Part shown: piece by piece, positions 36,850 through 49,380 of the stretch
Numbering within the stretch: the stretch's first letter is position 1
Layout of the letters: every line of letters begins with the position of its first letter
Assembly: GCA_051453625.1 (NCBI GenBank)
Contig: JBOZIK010000001.1
Coordinates: 258,077,078 to 258,141,077 of the forward strand
DNA length: 64,000 bases
DNA from: Welwitschia mirabilis
Lineage: Eukaryota > Gnetophyta > Gnetopsida > Welwitschiales
Direction of reading: 5' to 3'
Notes under the pieces: generated by a model
What the model saw: only the letters and a program-made list of their open reading frames with translations
Databases searched by the model: none
Told to the model about the DNA's origin: nothing
Made by a program: the position numbers and the translations under genes

Positions 36850-37560
36850 TGAATTATTATGATAGTTGCAAATTCTTTTGATAACTTTTCATTTGAGGCA
36901 TAAAAAATAATATTATCTACATGAATCTATATAATAATGAAATCCTTTTTCAATTTCTTTACAAATAGGATTTTGTCTATATTTTCATGAATATATTAGT
37001 TTTCATTTAAAAAATTAGCTAGCTTCTTATACCAAGCTCTTAGAGCCTATTTTAATTCATACAATGCTTTTTTAAGTCTATACATATGATCGGTTTTATG
37101 AGGATCAATAAAAGCTTGTGGTTTCTTTACATAAACTTCTTCATTTAAAGTATCATTTATAAAAGCACTCTTCATTTTGATTTAATAAACTTTAATATTT
37201 TTATAAGCTGGAAAAAACAAAAACATTGTAATGCTATCTAGCTTTACAATAAAAACAAAAGTATCACCTACATAAATGACTTCTATTTGATTATAGCCTT
37301 GTGATACTAACCTTGCCTTGTTTTTAATGGCATTGTTCTCTTCATCACATTTGTTTTTAAAAATCCACTTAGTTCCAATGATATTTTTACCTTTTGGTCT
37401 TTCTATTAGATTCTAAACATCATTTCTTTTGAACTATTATAGCTTATCTTGTATTTCCATCATCCATTCCTTATGAATTTTAGCTTCTTCAAATTTCTTG
37501 GGTGTTATTTTTGAAACATAAAAAATGTGAGTAGATAAATTCTTCATAGAACCTCTTGTC
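36850..37560 (-). pseudogene. Reverse transcriptase of copia element 3 (YVDD changed to HVDN)
   Basis: At 36912-36923 the minus strand reads His-Val-Asp-Asn where active copia RTs have Tyr-Val-Asp-Asp; the Asp-to-Asn change is G-to-A. After it come Phe-Glu-Met-Ser-Met-Leu, Phe-Leu-Glu-Leu-Gln-Ile, Ser-Lys-Asp-Gly-Ile-Phe-Ile and Tyr-Ala-Arg-Asp-Leu, a good match to the post-catalytic part. Upstream parts of RT are readable between stops to about 37560. Lost catalytic residue plus stops: inactive. Confidence 0.85.
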
Positions 37561-37959
37561 TCTATTTTTCAATTAACTTCTCTAATAATAGGTTCTAAAG
37601 GATGATCTTTTAATAATTTTTGCTTTTTCAGTATGCCTTCTTTTGATGGAACATCATTACTTTTAGTAGTTCCTTCATTAATTGTGGGAATACTTATATT
37701 TATGACTTACTCTTCATCTATGCAGTTTGGTTTTGTGATCATCTCATCAATTTATAGTTTTTATAACTCTTCTAGTATTAAACTTCTCTTGTTAAAAACA
37801 TGATAGGCTCTACTTCTAGTTGAGTAGTCTAAAAAGATAGCTTCATCTACTTTAGACTCAAGTTTACTCAAATGTTCTCTATCTTTTAGCACATAGCATT
37901 TAATTCTAAAGACTTTAAAATATGACATATTAGGTTGTCATTCTTTCCATAATTTATAT

Positions 37960-38978
37960 GGCATTTCATCTATACCAAGTCTAAGATGTACTCCATTAAT
38001 AATGTAGCATGTTATGCTAGCTGCCTTAACCAAAAAGATTTAGAGATCTCCTTATCATTTAACATAGTTCATGCCATTTTTTAGAGGACTCTATTCTTTC
38101 TTTTAGCTATATCATTTTTTTGTGGTGTACTGGGACTAAAAATCAATGATCAATTCCATTATTAATGAACTATTTCTCAAAAAGATGATTCTCAAATTAA
38201 CCACCATGATCACTTCTTATTTTTCTTATGGTATACACTTTTTCATTTTGAGTCTTTTTACATATCTTAATCCAACATTTGTAAGCTTTAAACTTATTTG
38301 ACAAGAATGCTACCTAAGTATATCTAGAGAAATCATCAATCATAGTGATAAAATAATGCTTTCCATCTAGACTTCACATTTGAATGCGCCTACCAGATTC
38401 ATATGAATAATCTTTAATGACATAAATGTGAAAGTCTAGTTTTTACTTTTATGTGAATTCCTTATTTTTTCCCCTTTTGGCATGCATCACATAAGCCTTA
38501 TTTTTATACATTTATCTCAAGAATACCTTTCATAATGTTTTTATAAATAATCATTTTTAATTAATCATAATTAACATCACCTAATCATCTATGCCAAAGC
38601 TCTTCTTGAGTAACATTTGAAAAATAACATAGAGAAAATGATTGATATATGCTATATATGCTATTTATTCTACTTGTTCTAAGAATTACATCATTAGATT
38701 TCCCATGCAAGATTTCACATTTTTGATTTATTAAAAACTACCTTATGACTTTTTTCATAAATTTGACTAATTCTCAATAAATTATGCTTTATATCATTTA
38801 CATATAAAACTTCATTAATTCTAGAAAGGTTACCTCCACTAATGCTTCCAATGCCTTTTATTTTTTCTCTCTTGTTATCACCAAAAGTCATCTCTCCTCC
38901 ATCAAAGTTGCTTAATTGCTTGAACTTGGATTTGTTTCCTATCATATGTCTTAAACATCCAACATCCAGCTACTAGCT
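37960..38978 (-). pseudogene. Integrase and GAG-pre-integrase of copia element 3
   Basis: 38945-38715 is an open run of 76 codons that reads Leu-Ser-Asn-Phe-Asp-Gly-Gly-Glu-Met, Ile-Gly-Ser-Ile, Ile-Asn-Glu-Val-Leu-Tyr-Val and His-Asn-Leu-Leu-Arg-Ile-Ser-Gln, the normal GAG-pre-integrase region. Below it come the zinc-finger remnant (near 38470-38500) and the core His-Gly-Gly ... Phe-Glu-Asn, with the usual SDNGGEF site degraded. A parallel copy of the upper part stands at 41679-42264. Confidence 0.85.
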
Positions 38979-41578
38979 CACTACAAGAAATAGTTCCTTT
39001 TAAGGAATTTATTTATATAAATATCATAATTATAGGTCCTTTTAAGGAGTTTATTTCAATAAACACCTTAGAAATAAAAACAAATAATTCTTTTAAGGCA
39101 TTTTCTAAATAAAAGCTATAGAATCCCACATTTAAATGTTTTTAAGGAATTTATAAATAAACACCTTAAATCTTTGTGATCTTTTATGGTGCTTAACTAA
39201 ATAAATGCCATAAAATATGGGTGATTTTAGGGCATTTAATACAATAAATGCTGTAAAAGCTAAGATCATTAAAAATTAAAAAGAGGCTATGTGTGCGTTG
39301 TCAACAAGAAATCTAATGCTATCATGCACCCATTTTGTGTTTAGCTCTACTTGCATCTTGCCATTACACTTTTCCATTGTTGCTCCACTCATGTCTTACT
39401 ACTCTACTTACTCATTGTATCTCTACTTACATGTTGTTGATATACTTATGCATTACCAATTCGCTTGGGTGTTTCCACTCTACTTAGGTTTCTAAAGGCA
39501 TTTTATGTATGTGTTTTAATTAAATAATGCTTGATTATTTTTATATGATCTCCATCCTGCAAATCCTATGGGATCAAAAACAAATCATGCTGATGTTTTC
39601 AACCCTTTGTATGTGTGGAAGATCCTTAAAAATGCTTACAATAATGAAATATAATGAGAAGGATATTAAAAATTATTTATTCAAGAATTATAAGAATTGT
39701 CTTAAATCTTATGGGTCTGAAGGAAATGATTACCTATGGATGGATTGAACAAAAAACTACATAAGCATTCTATAGTCAGATTTCCTTCTTTTCATTGTCT
39801 TGCATGGCCTCTATATCATTAGTTTCATTTGAGGATTTTAATTCTTATTCCCCATTTGATTTCTATTCATTTTATTTATCTTTAATTACATACAGAATAG
39901 CCAATTATGATTTATTTAAGCAATGTTAGAGGAATGTCCAATTGTCATTAATTTTCTTTGGAAAGGGAGATAAACATCATCATTAAAAATATTTCTTCTT
40001 ATTTGTAGCTTTTATTCTTCAATATTTTGCACTATTAAATATCAAGGATGAATTGTGTCCTTATGTTTTATTTATTAATCAGGAGTGTTGTAGTACTTTT
40101 GAGTATGTAAGATAGAGAGATCCTGAATGTCATTAAATTTTGTATTATCTATTTATTTACCTTGCTATTTCCTTTCTAACATAGTTATATTGTAACAGAT
40201 AATTACTAGGGCACAAGGAGCAAATTTAAACACATAGTTGCAATATTTAGTTCCCACTTTTAAGATTCAAAGATGGTAGCTGTGTAAATACCTACAACTT
40301 GCATAGGAAACAAAGGTCACTTTCACATCATATGATCAAGGGCTATGAGAAAATCCTAATGTAATACAACATTTTCATTGATAACCACACTTATTATATA
40401 TGCTTGATATAAATCCAAAAAACTGCACAACAACACAAGTCATATATACTTTGTAACAGAATTCCTACCTTAAACATCACAAGGAAGCATAATTAATATT
40501 TCTCTCTTTCAAGATAAACATCTAAAGAAAACTAAACATCTAAAGATATGCTTATAGAATAGTTTTGTAATGTTATTCTTATATGGACATAGACTACAAT
40601 GAGAGAGAACCACTTATTCTACTTTCTACCTTTTTCTGATTTATTCAATTTGTAAATAACCTTATATTTATTAGCAAATGAGATATGTTGATAGATTCAA
40701 AGGAAATAATTAACATGTCTACAAAATTTCGTGTAAGATGAAGAAATAAAGAAATAAAGTATTCTATAATTATGATTTAGATAGTTAGTTAATATAACTA
40801 ACATAGTACAATAAGTTACGATAACTGCTTTACATATCTATCATGTCATGTTAAGAGATCTTTGTTTGGTTACAAGATATCATAATGTTTGGAGCTCAGG
40901 GTGAGTTGGTGTTTAGAGTTAAAGTGAGTTGTCACTCATATTACTACTTTTATGATATGTACTATAATTACACATATCCCATACGCCCATGCTCTCACTT
41001 AACAGTATTAAACTAACATGTTTACTTTTAGCAAAGTAATTACAACTTTTCTGGCTAGTGTATTTAGTCTTATAGCTTTCAACTAATGTATTCGGTTACC
41101 ACATTTAATGTTCATATAAAACATCTTCTTGTCTAGATCATTTATTTATAAACTTTTAACACAATGTAGCATGGTTTCATATTTGGTTTTGTGTCATGCA
41201 TAGGATGATTTGCAATTTCTAGGATAAGATCCCCTCACCTTTATTTTTAACTATAAAAATAATACATATTTATATCAAATTTATCTAATCAATCTTGCTA
41301 AGACTTTTGGAAGAGAATTGAGAATTTGCATCAAAGAACTATATTCATACAATGTAAAATTAATGTGAAAAATTATTCTTAGTGTTATTATAAGTTTATA
41401 CATTTGCACCTATTAAACATGTGAAACCAAAAAGAAGTTCACATAATCTTGGTAATGCCATTTACATTGTGGTTTTTTACTTGAATGTTCTTAACATCTT
41501 TTGCTTATATATCTTGGACATCAATTATGGAAGATATTTCTAGCACATAAAGCTTTAGACATTGCTTTCATGTGGAAA
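38979..41578 (+). mobile_element. CACTA (En/Spm) element copy A, 5' part
   Basis: It begins CACTACAAGAAATAG, the canonical CACTA terminal inverted repeat, inside the GAG-pre-integrase region of copia element 3. The first 280 bases hold inverted and direct subterminal repeats of the TTTAAGG(C)xTTTAT type, the expected binding sites for the element's own DNA-binding protein. No transposase is seen before the gap. The same sequence is found in copies B (42265) and C (58473); in C it leads to a tnp2-type gene. A and B share the insertion site, 'ctagct' before the terminus. Confidence 0.85.
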
Positions 41579-41678
41579 NNNNNNNNNNNNNNNNNNNNNN
41601 NNNNNNNNNNNNNNNNNNNNNNNNNNNNNNNNNNNNNNNNNNNNNNNNNNNNNNNNNNNNNNNNNNNNNNNNNNNNNN
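41579..41678. other. Assembly gap, 100 N, between 3.2 kb duplicate copies
   Basis: 38391-41578 (3188 bp, copia plus CACTA A) aligns with 41679-44853 (3175 bp, copia plus CACTA B) at about 90% by eye, ending and starting exactly at the gap edges. Confidence 0.95.
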
Positions 41679-42264
41679 TATCATATTCATATTTATAATC
41701 TTTAATGAATTAGATTTTAAAGTCTAATTTTTACTTTTTTGTTAAGTCCTTATTTTTTCCCCTTTTGGCATGCATCACATAAGCATTTTTTTATACATTT
41801 ATCTTAGGAATACCTTTCACAATGTTTTTATAAATAATCATTTTCAAATAATCATAATTAACATCACCTAATCATCTATGCTAAAGCTCTTCTTGAGCAA
41901 CATTTAAAAAATGACATGGAAAAAATAATTGATCTATGCTATATGTGTTATCTATTCTAGTTGCTCTAAGAATTACATCATTAGACTTCCCATGCAAGAT
42001 TTTACGTTTTGATTTATTAAAAACTACCTTATGACCTTTGTGATAAATTTGACTAATTCTCAATAAACTATGATTTAAACCATTGACATACAAAACTTCA
42101 TTAATTTTAGAAAGGTTACCTCCATCAATGCTTCCAATGCCTTCTATTTTTGCTCTCTTGTTATCACTAAAAGGCATCTCTCCTCCATCAAAGTTGCTTA
42201 ATTTCTTGAACCTGGATTTGTCTCTTATCATATGCCTTAAACACAAACTATCTAGATACTAGCT
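41679..42264 (-). pseudogene. Second copy of copia integrase/GAG-pre-integrase junction (121 open codons)
   Basis: 42246-41881 is the longest genuine open frame in the window. It contains Leu-Ser-Asn-Phe-Asp-Gly-Gly-Glu-Met, Ile-Gly-Ser-Ile-Asp-Gly-Gly and Ile-Asn-Glu-Val-Leu-Tyr-Val, so it is the GAG-pre-integrase part of a copia Pol. Its downstream end (41690-41880) holds the integrase zinc-finger remnant Cys-Asp-Ala-Cys-Gln-Lys-Gly-Lys. It parallels 38391-38978. CACTA B starts at 42265, at the same point as CACTA A in the other copy. Confidence 0.85.
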
Positions 42265-45200
42265 CACTACAGGAAATAGTGCCTTTTAAGGCATTTATTT
42301 AAATAAACACCATAATTATAGGTCCTTTTAAGGAGTTTATTTTAATAAATGCCTTATAAATAAAAACAAATAATTCTTTTAAGGCGTTTTCTAAATAAAA
42401 GCTATAAAATCCCATATTTAAATGTTTTTAAGGCATTTATAAAAATAAACGCCTTAAATATTTGTGATCTTTTATGATGCTTAACAAAATAAATTCCATA
42501 AAATATAGGGTCTTTTAAGGCATTTAATACAATAGATGCTATACAAGCTGAGATTATTAAGGATTAAAAAGAGGCTACATGTGCATTGTCAATGAGAAAC
42601 CTAACACTAACACATGTGCATTTCATGTTCTGCTCTACTTACACCTTACCACTACACTTTTTCATTACTCCTCTAGTCATGTCTTATTGCTTTGCTTTTC
42701 TATTGTAGCTCTACTCATGTGTTCCTACTCTTCTCACGTGTTGTCACACCTTGCCACTACATTTTACTTACGTGTTTTAATTCAATAACACCTAATTATT
42801 TTTATATGATCCTCACCCTGCAAATCCTATGGGATCAAAACCAAATAATGATGATGTTTTTAACCTTTGTATGTGTGGAAAATCCTTGAAAATTATTACA
42901 ACAATGAAATATAATGAAAAGTATATTAATAATGGTTTATTTAAGAATTGTCTTAGATCTTATGGATCTCAAGGAAATGATTACCTATAGATGGACTGAA
43001 CAAAAAACCACATAAGAATTCTACAAATAAGATTTTCTTCTTTCATTATCTTGCATGACCTTTGTGTCATTAGTTTCATTTAAGGGTTTTACTTCTTATT
43101 CTCCATTTTGTTTTTATTCATTTTCTTTATGTTTAACTACATACAGAATAGTTAATTGTTATTTATTTAAGCAATGTTATATGAATGTCCAATTGTCATT
43201 CATTTTCTTTGGGAAGGGAGATAAACATCATCATCAAAAATATTTTTTCTTATTTACAGCTTTTATTCTCAAATATTTCATACTATTAGATATTAACGAT
43301 GAATTGTGATCTTGCATTTTATTTGTTAATTAGGATTGTTGTAGTACTTTTAAGTATGTAAGGTAGAGAGAGCCTGAATGTCATTAAATTTTGTGTTATT
43401 TATTTATTTATTTACCTTGCTATTTCCTTTCTTGCATAGTTATATTGTAACAGACAATTACTAGAGCACAAGGAGCAAATTTAAACACATAGTTGCAAAA
43501 TTTAGTTGATACTTTTAAGATTCAAAGATGGTATCTATGTGAAGACCTACAACTTGCATAGGCAACAAAAGGTCACTTTCATAGCATATGATTAAGGGAT
43601 ATGAAAAAATCCTAATTCAATACAACATTTTCATTGATAACCATGCCTATTTATATGCTTGATATAAATCATGACAACTACATAATAGCATAAGTCATAT
43701 ATAGAAAGTTTAATACTACTTTATAACAGAATTCCTACCTTAAACATGACAAAAAAGCATAATCAATATTTCTCTCTTTCAAGATAAACATCTAAAGAAA
43801 ACTAAACATTTGAAGAGATGCTTATAAAATAGTATTGTAATGTGATTCTTATATGGACATAGACTATAAATAAAGAGAATAACTTATTCTGCTTTCTACC
43901 TTTTTTTGATTTATTCAGTTTGTAAATAACCTTATATTTATTAGTAGATGAGATATGTTAATAGATTCAAATGAAATAATTAACATGTCTATAAAATTTC
44001 ATGTAAGATGAAGTAATAAAAAAATAAAATGAAGTATTCTATAATTATGATTTAGATAATCAGTTAATATAACTAACATAGTACAATAGGTTATGGTCAC
44101 CTCCTTACATATTTGTCATGTCATATTAAGATATTTTTGTTTGATTACAAGATACCATGATGTTTGGAGCTCACAGCGAGTTGGTGTTTAAAGTTAAAGT
44201 GAGTTGTTACTCATATTACTACTTTTATGATATGTGCTACAATTACACATATCCCATACCCTCATGCTCTCACTTAATACTATTAAACTAACATATTTAC
44301 TCTTAACAATGTAATTATAGCTTCCAGATAGTGTATTTAGTCTTATAGCTTTTAGCTAATGTATTCGGTTACCACATTTAATGTTCATATAAAACATCTT
44401 CTTATCTAGATTATCCATTTGTAGGCTTCTAACACAATATAGCATGGTTTCACATTTGGTTTTGTATCATGCATAAGATGATTTGAAATTTCTAGGGTAA
44501 GATCCCCTTACCTTTATTTTTTAACTATAAAAATAACACATCTTTATATCAAATTTTTCTAATCAATCTTGCTAAGACTTTTGCAAGAGAATTAAAAATT
44601 TGCATCCAATAACTATGCCCATACAATGTCCAGTTAGTGTGGAAAATTATTCTTAGTGTTATTATAAGTTTATACATTTGCACCTATTGAACATATAAAA
44701 TCAAAAAGAAGTTTACATAATCTTGGAGGTATCATTTACATTGTGGTTTTTTACTTAGATGGGTCTTAACATCTTGTGCTTATATATCTTGGACATCAAT
44801 TATGGAAGATATTTCTAGCACATAAAGCTTTAGACATTGCTTTCATGTGGAAATCCATCTTTCGAAGGAATTGTTTTTTTCTTATTAATCTTTCGTATTA
44901 TAAAAGAATTGCTATGACATTTTTTTTATGGAGATGAGTGGTCCTCTTTGTTTTATGTATTTCATATTAAGAGGCATTTAAATCTTTATCAATAAATTAA
45001 AATGGTATTTAAGCATGCATTTTAATTAAAGCTCTAATTGAATAAAAGGGAGTTTAAACATCCTTAGAAAACATAGTGTTTATTGCTTATTATATAAGAT
45101 AAGAGTTTAAAGGAAAGATATATATAAAAAAAAGGCTTGGAGAGAATTCATTTGCTTGTGTAGAAGAGCACATACAAATAGTTAAGGTTTCTAAACTAGA

Positions 45201-46419
45201 TGAATTCTAAATCCTTGAAGGAATAAGGTTTTTTGATCTACTCTATGTATGCACTTCTCTTAAAGATTAACTAAAGGCTAATTGAGATAAATTTGGGATC
45301 TCAAATCCCTCATCATATTTTATGTTTCTTATTTATATTTTCATACTAATTTTATATGTTTAAGTACTGATTTCTAACATCAAAATCCCATATTAAGTTG
45401 TTATAATAATAATTCTAATAAGAATAAGAATATTCATAAGTGTCTTCATTTCTTAGATCATTATGATTGGATTAACAAAATACCTAAAAGATTGAGTTCC
45501 TAATTACTCTTGGTTGATTAGAGTACAATAAATTAATTATTAAAATATGTATAAAATCTAATTTCTTTAAAACATTTTAAAACATTATAAGAGTATCAGA
45601 CTTTCTGATTGCATTAAACTATTTTAATTAACATAGTTTTATTCATAACTCAAATAGGTTTTCTATTATATTGCTTACTAATTATTCCAAACAAAAAACC
45701 ATAAATATTGGAAAAATATGTAATGGATAAAAATCACTTCTAATAATGTCTAATCATTAAGAAGCATATGTTAACATGTTATAAGTGCTAGTGGTGCTGT
45801 TAGATAATAAAATGGCTTGAATTGATATTCTTCATTACTTGAAGCTTAACAACCTTTCTTAAGCCGTGTTATCTTCTTTCATAGGTTGAAAGCATACATT
45901 TAGATCCTACATAGCATGAAGAAATATGCTACCCTACCTCACATTTGCATTGGTTAAGTTTAGATGAAAATAAGAGGAAATATTGTAGAGGTTCTTCAAG
46001 CACCGAAGATTGCTATCCTCTCAATCTCTTTTGCTCTTCCATTTCTTCATTTATTGATGCATCTTCATTGTGTTTATAGTAGAATAGATAGCAAAATTAA
46101 TAAGCATTATGTGCTTATCTGTTGCATTTGAAATGTAGATTCTTCAATGGTAACTTAGATTCCTAAAATAGAATAGCTGAGTTAGGGTTAAAATGGACGA
46201 GTAAGAGTGTAGGAGATGGTTTATAGAAATAAGATTAATGGAGAGTCCATCTATAAATCCAAATTCCCCGATAAAAACCTTATTAAGAAGCACATTGGTC
46301 CTAGCATTCTATCAATGATAGATACCAAACTTAACACTAATGGCTTTTAGTTCTTCATTGTACTGATAATACTAAATGACTTGATGGAAAACATGTCATG
46401 TATAGTGAAGGCCATTGAG
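42265..46419 (+). mobile_element. CACTA element copy B, 5' part, 4.15 kb
   Basis: Starts CACTACAGGAAATAG. To 44853 it parallels copy A; beyond, to 46419, it parallels copy C (about 60840-62370). No transposase is reached before the gap at 46420. In copy C the same region is followed by a tnp2-type transposase about 900 bases later, so the missing part of B is likely its coding region. The right end of the element is not in the window. Confidence 0.82.
42277..42545 (+). repeat. Subterminal repeat array of CACTA B
   Basis: About eight units of TTTTAAGGC(A/G)TTTAT and its reverse complement ATAAA(C/T)GCCTTAAA. Two units still contain CG (AAGGCGTTTT at 42381; AAACGCC around 42449), while the others are CA or TG at that place. 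In CACTA elements such motifs are bound by the TnpA-type protein. Equivalent arrays: 38991-39262 (A) and 58485-58715 (C). Confidence 0.8.
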
Positions 46420-46519
46420 NNNNNNNNNNNNNNNNNNNNNNNNNNNNNNNNNNNNNNNNNNNNNNNNNNNNNNNNNNNNNNNNNNNNNNNNNNNNNNNNN
46501 NNNNNNNNNNNNNNNNNNN
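46420..46519. other. Assembly gap, 100 N, without shared flanks
   Basis: The left flank is CACTA B and the right flank a copia relic; I see no homology between them. Adjacency across this gap rests on scaffolding alone. Confidence 0.95.
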
Positions 46520-47300
46520 TTTTGGTTCATTAAATAAAGTTGCATATGCTACATGAGATGTGCTCATACTACTTGTAGATCTCCTGTGAAAATTTGTGTT
46601 TAAGATTTGAGAAGATGAATGATCTTTGACAATTATTGATGGAATATATGTTTGAGAAGTGATGCATGGATCACCAACATTTTCTTCTTCATAAGAAAAG
46701 TATGCTAAATGAAATTTTAATTCATCAAACTTGAAATCTTTAGAAATGAAATATCTTTTACTAATTGTTCAAAACATCTATATCCACAAGATTTTACATC
46801 ATATCCAACAAAAATGTACTTCTTACTTCTAGAATCAAGTTTAGGTGTTAATTGATTAGGTATGTGTACCCACCAAATACAACCAAAAATTTTCAAATGA
46901 GACAAATTTGAAACTCTCTTGAAAATTAGCTCACATGGAGTTTCACCTTGGTTTAATGAAGTGATCACTCATTTGAGAAGATATGTAGTTGTAGTAATAG
47001 CCTCTCCCCAATATGAATAATTCAATGTACTTTGTATTAACAACTCATATGTTATCTCTGATATTACATCATTTTTTCTTTCATCTATGCCATTGCTTTA
47101 TGGAGAATAATCACATGATGTTTGCTTCATAATGCCATAATTATCACAAAATTTATTGAATTCGTTATTCACAAATTCACCTTTTATATTACTTCTAATG
47201 GCTTTTATCTTTTGTCCAAATTAATTTTCAAGATGTTCTTTGAAATATTTAACTGTAAATAATGCTTCATCTTTACAATGGAGGTGAATTTAAATAAAAC
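46520..47300 (-). pseudogene. Copia element 4: integrase C-part, linker and RT start
   Basis: The open run 46968-46717 reads Thr-Pro-Cys-Glu-Leu-Ile-Phe, Leu-Lys-Ile-Phe-Gly-Cys, Pro-Lys-Leu-Asp-Ser-Arg-Ser-Lys-Lys, Phe-Val-Gly-Tyr: the conserved end of copia integrase. Upstream (46970-47290) lies the core, with Pro-(stop)-Ser-Asn-Gly-Ile-Asp-Glu-Arg-Lys-Asn in place of the usual PQQNGVAERKN. Downstream, near 46560-46520, Tyr-Ala-Thr-Leu-Phe-Asn-Glu-Pro-Lys marks the start of RT, cut by the gap. Distinct from element 3 in sequence. Confidence 0.85.
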
Positions 47301-49126
47301 ATGATCTAAAATAAACAATGAAGCTATTTAAGCATAAATCAATAGTAAAAATGAAGAGTTTAAGCTTATCTCATTTTTTCAAGCATAAAATGAAGCATAA
47401 GAACAAGCTAAATCATCAATAAAAGTTCAAGTACAAGACTTGTAGAAATTTTTTAGCATTTCGTTGTTCTCTTTCAGAGGCATTAATCTTCTTAAATTTC
47501 ATTAGATTAATGAAGTATTTTATAGAGGGAGTTTGCAGTTATCCTTATTTTCTAATTCATATGGGATATAATGCCTTTGTAAGACACATTAACATTTCTC
47601 TTAACATAAAATTTCCTATTATTATAACTCTTTAGATAATAACATTAAGAAATGACTATGACACAAGGCATGTAATGTGTCCACATTGAACCACATTATA
47701 CCAAGAGAGAAAAATTAAGAAAACTACAAAAACATCATAAGTAAGTGTGGCTAGATCAAAGTAAAAAACTTTAAATTTAGAACATCCTTTATTCCTTAGA
47801 GAAGAAATAAAAGTAATGAAAGATCTAGAAGAAGTAAATAATGGTAAATTAGTTAACAAACTAGTTGTACCAAAGAAACAGCTCAAATGCCAAAGCCTTA
47901 AAACAAATTTTAATTTCTAAGTCTTCTTTTATCTTTATTAACATGTTGAATATTTGAGGACTAATAGATAACCAAGCATGGGGGAACTAATGAATTATTA
48001 ATTCTAAGATATTCAATTATTAAATTAACAAAATGTAATTATATTTATTGAAACTATGTAAGTTATTTTAATTAATTTTTATGACTAATATGGGAAAACC
48101 TAATAATAGAAAGGGAAGGAAAATACTAGGTGCTAGTAAAGAGGTAGTTACATCACAACACTATTGTAAAGATAAACAAGTGGAGTGTATTAATTAAATA
48201 AACTTCTAGTAAAAAAAGAGAAAAAGAAAAGAGAAAAAGGATCTTTTTGGAGTTTTAAAAATATAGATTTCAAAAATAATTTTAGAACATGAAAATGATC
48301 TATAGGTCATCACTATAAAGATGGATCCTAATTTTATGTACCTTGAAAGGGTAATGACTATTCTTATGAATATAGTATAATGTAATTTTATTACTAATTT
48401 TATATAGTTTGAAAAGAATTCATAAATATTTTTCTTTACTCTTAATATTAATTTAGGTAGAACTTAGTGTTAATATTTTGTCCCTTTATTTATACATATG
48501 TATATAGATATTTGGATAAATCACATAGATTTACCAAGAAAAACTATTCTTGACAAAAGAAGTGTCTGATAAATAAAAATGTGGCCTTTAGATCATAATA
48601 ATTTCTCTTCTTTATGATTAATTTTGTGTATGTGGTAGTTACAGATTAATAATTTTAATTTTTAATCTAAATGGGTTCACTATTTTCTCTCTTATTAGTT
48701 TACATTCATTTAAAATTAGGTTTGTCATATAGTTAATCTAGAAATTAAAAGAACAAGTGCTTTTTATTTTACCTAAGTGAAGTATGTTCTAGTAACAACA
48801 TTATGTTCTAAAGTAAAGCATATCAATCAATTTCTAAGAAATATTTGCAAACATACCAAAATCATAATTCCCATCCATTATAATAATAAAAAAATTAAAA
48901 ATATAAAAAATTTTATATTTAATGTAATCAAAAAGCATTTTGAAATTAAATTCCATTATATCAGATAATTATGTTTAAAATTATTTATGAAACTAAGCTA
49001 GATGACGACCTAGCAAATAGGAGATGTACTTATAAAATAAATTAAAAGAAGCAAATTTTAATAGTTTGTGAAATCATTACAAATTAAAAAAATACTTATA
49101 ATTTTAAAGAATAGAATTATATGAAA
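47301..49126. other. Unassigned AT-rich DNA
   Basis: No recognised domain. The minus-strand open frame at 47656-47886 (76 codons) is Phe/Ser/Leu-rich and matches nothing I know; from its place it might be a gag or protease relic of copia element 4. The 63-codon plus frame at 48777-48968 is low-complexity. Confidence 0.5.
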
Positions 49127-49380
49127 CATCCAACATGAAACATACCATGTGATTTATCTCCACATAATTTCATATTAGTAAAACAACTTCCATGTTATAA
49201 TAANNNNNNNNNNNNNNNNNNNNNNNNNNNNNNNNNNNNNNNNNNNNNNNNNNNNNNNNNNNNNNNNNNNNNNNNNNNNNNNNNNNNNNNNNNNNNNNNN
49301 NNNCATCCAACATGAAACATACCATGTGATTTATCTCCACATAATTTCATATTAGTAAAACAACTTCCATGTTATAATAA
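49127..49380. other. 100-N gap (49204-49303) flanked by the same 77 bp
   Basis: 49127-49203 and 49304-49380 are identical at all 77 bases, with the left copy ending and the right copy starting at the gap. This is almost certainly an unmerged contig overlap. Confidence 0.95.

Larger units (their letters stand above)
36050..38978 (-). mobile_element. Copia element 3 pol region, interrupted by CACTA A
   Basis: The minus-strand order is GAG-pre-integrase (38945-38715), integrase, RT, RNase H, then 3' UTR and LTR, so the copia order is clear. At 38979 a CACTA terminus begins and the protease and gag part is no longer present on this contig. All domains have several stops. The LTR family and repeated polypurine tracts suggest a Sirevirus. 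Confidence 0.85.

Noticed and set aside
47656-47886. 76-codon minus-strand frame near the copia integrase relic
   Set aside because: Position would suit a gag or protease relic, but no zinc knuckle, Asp-Ser/Thr-Gly or pre-integrase motif is present, so I do not annotate it as such.
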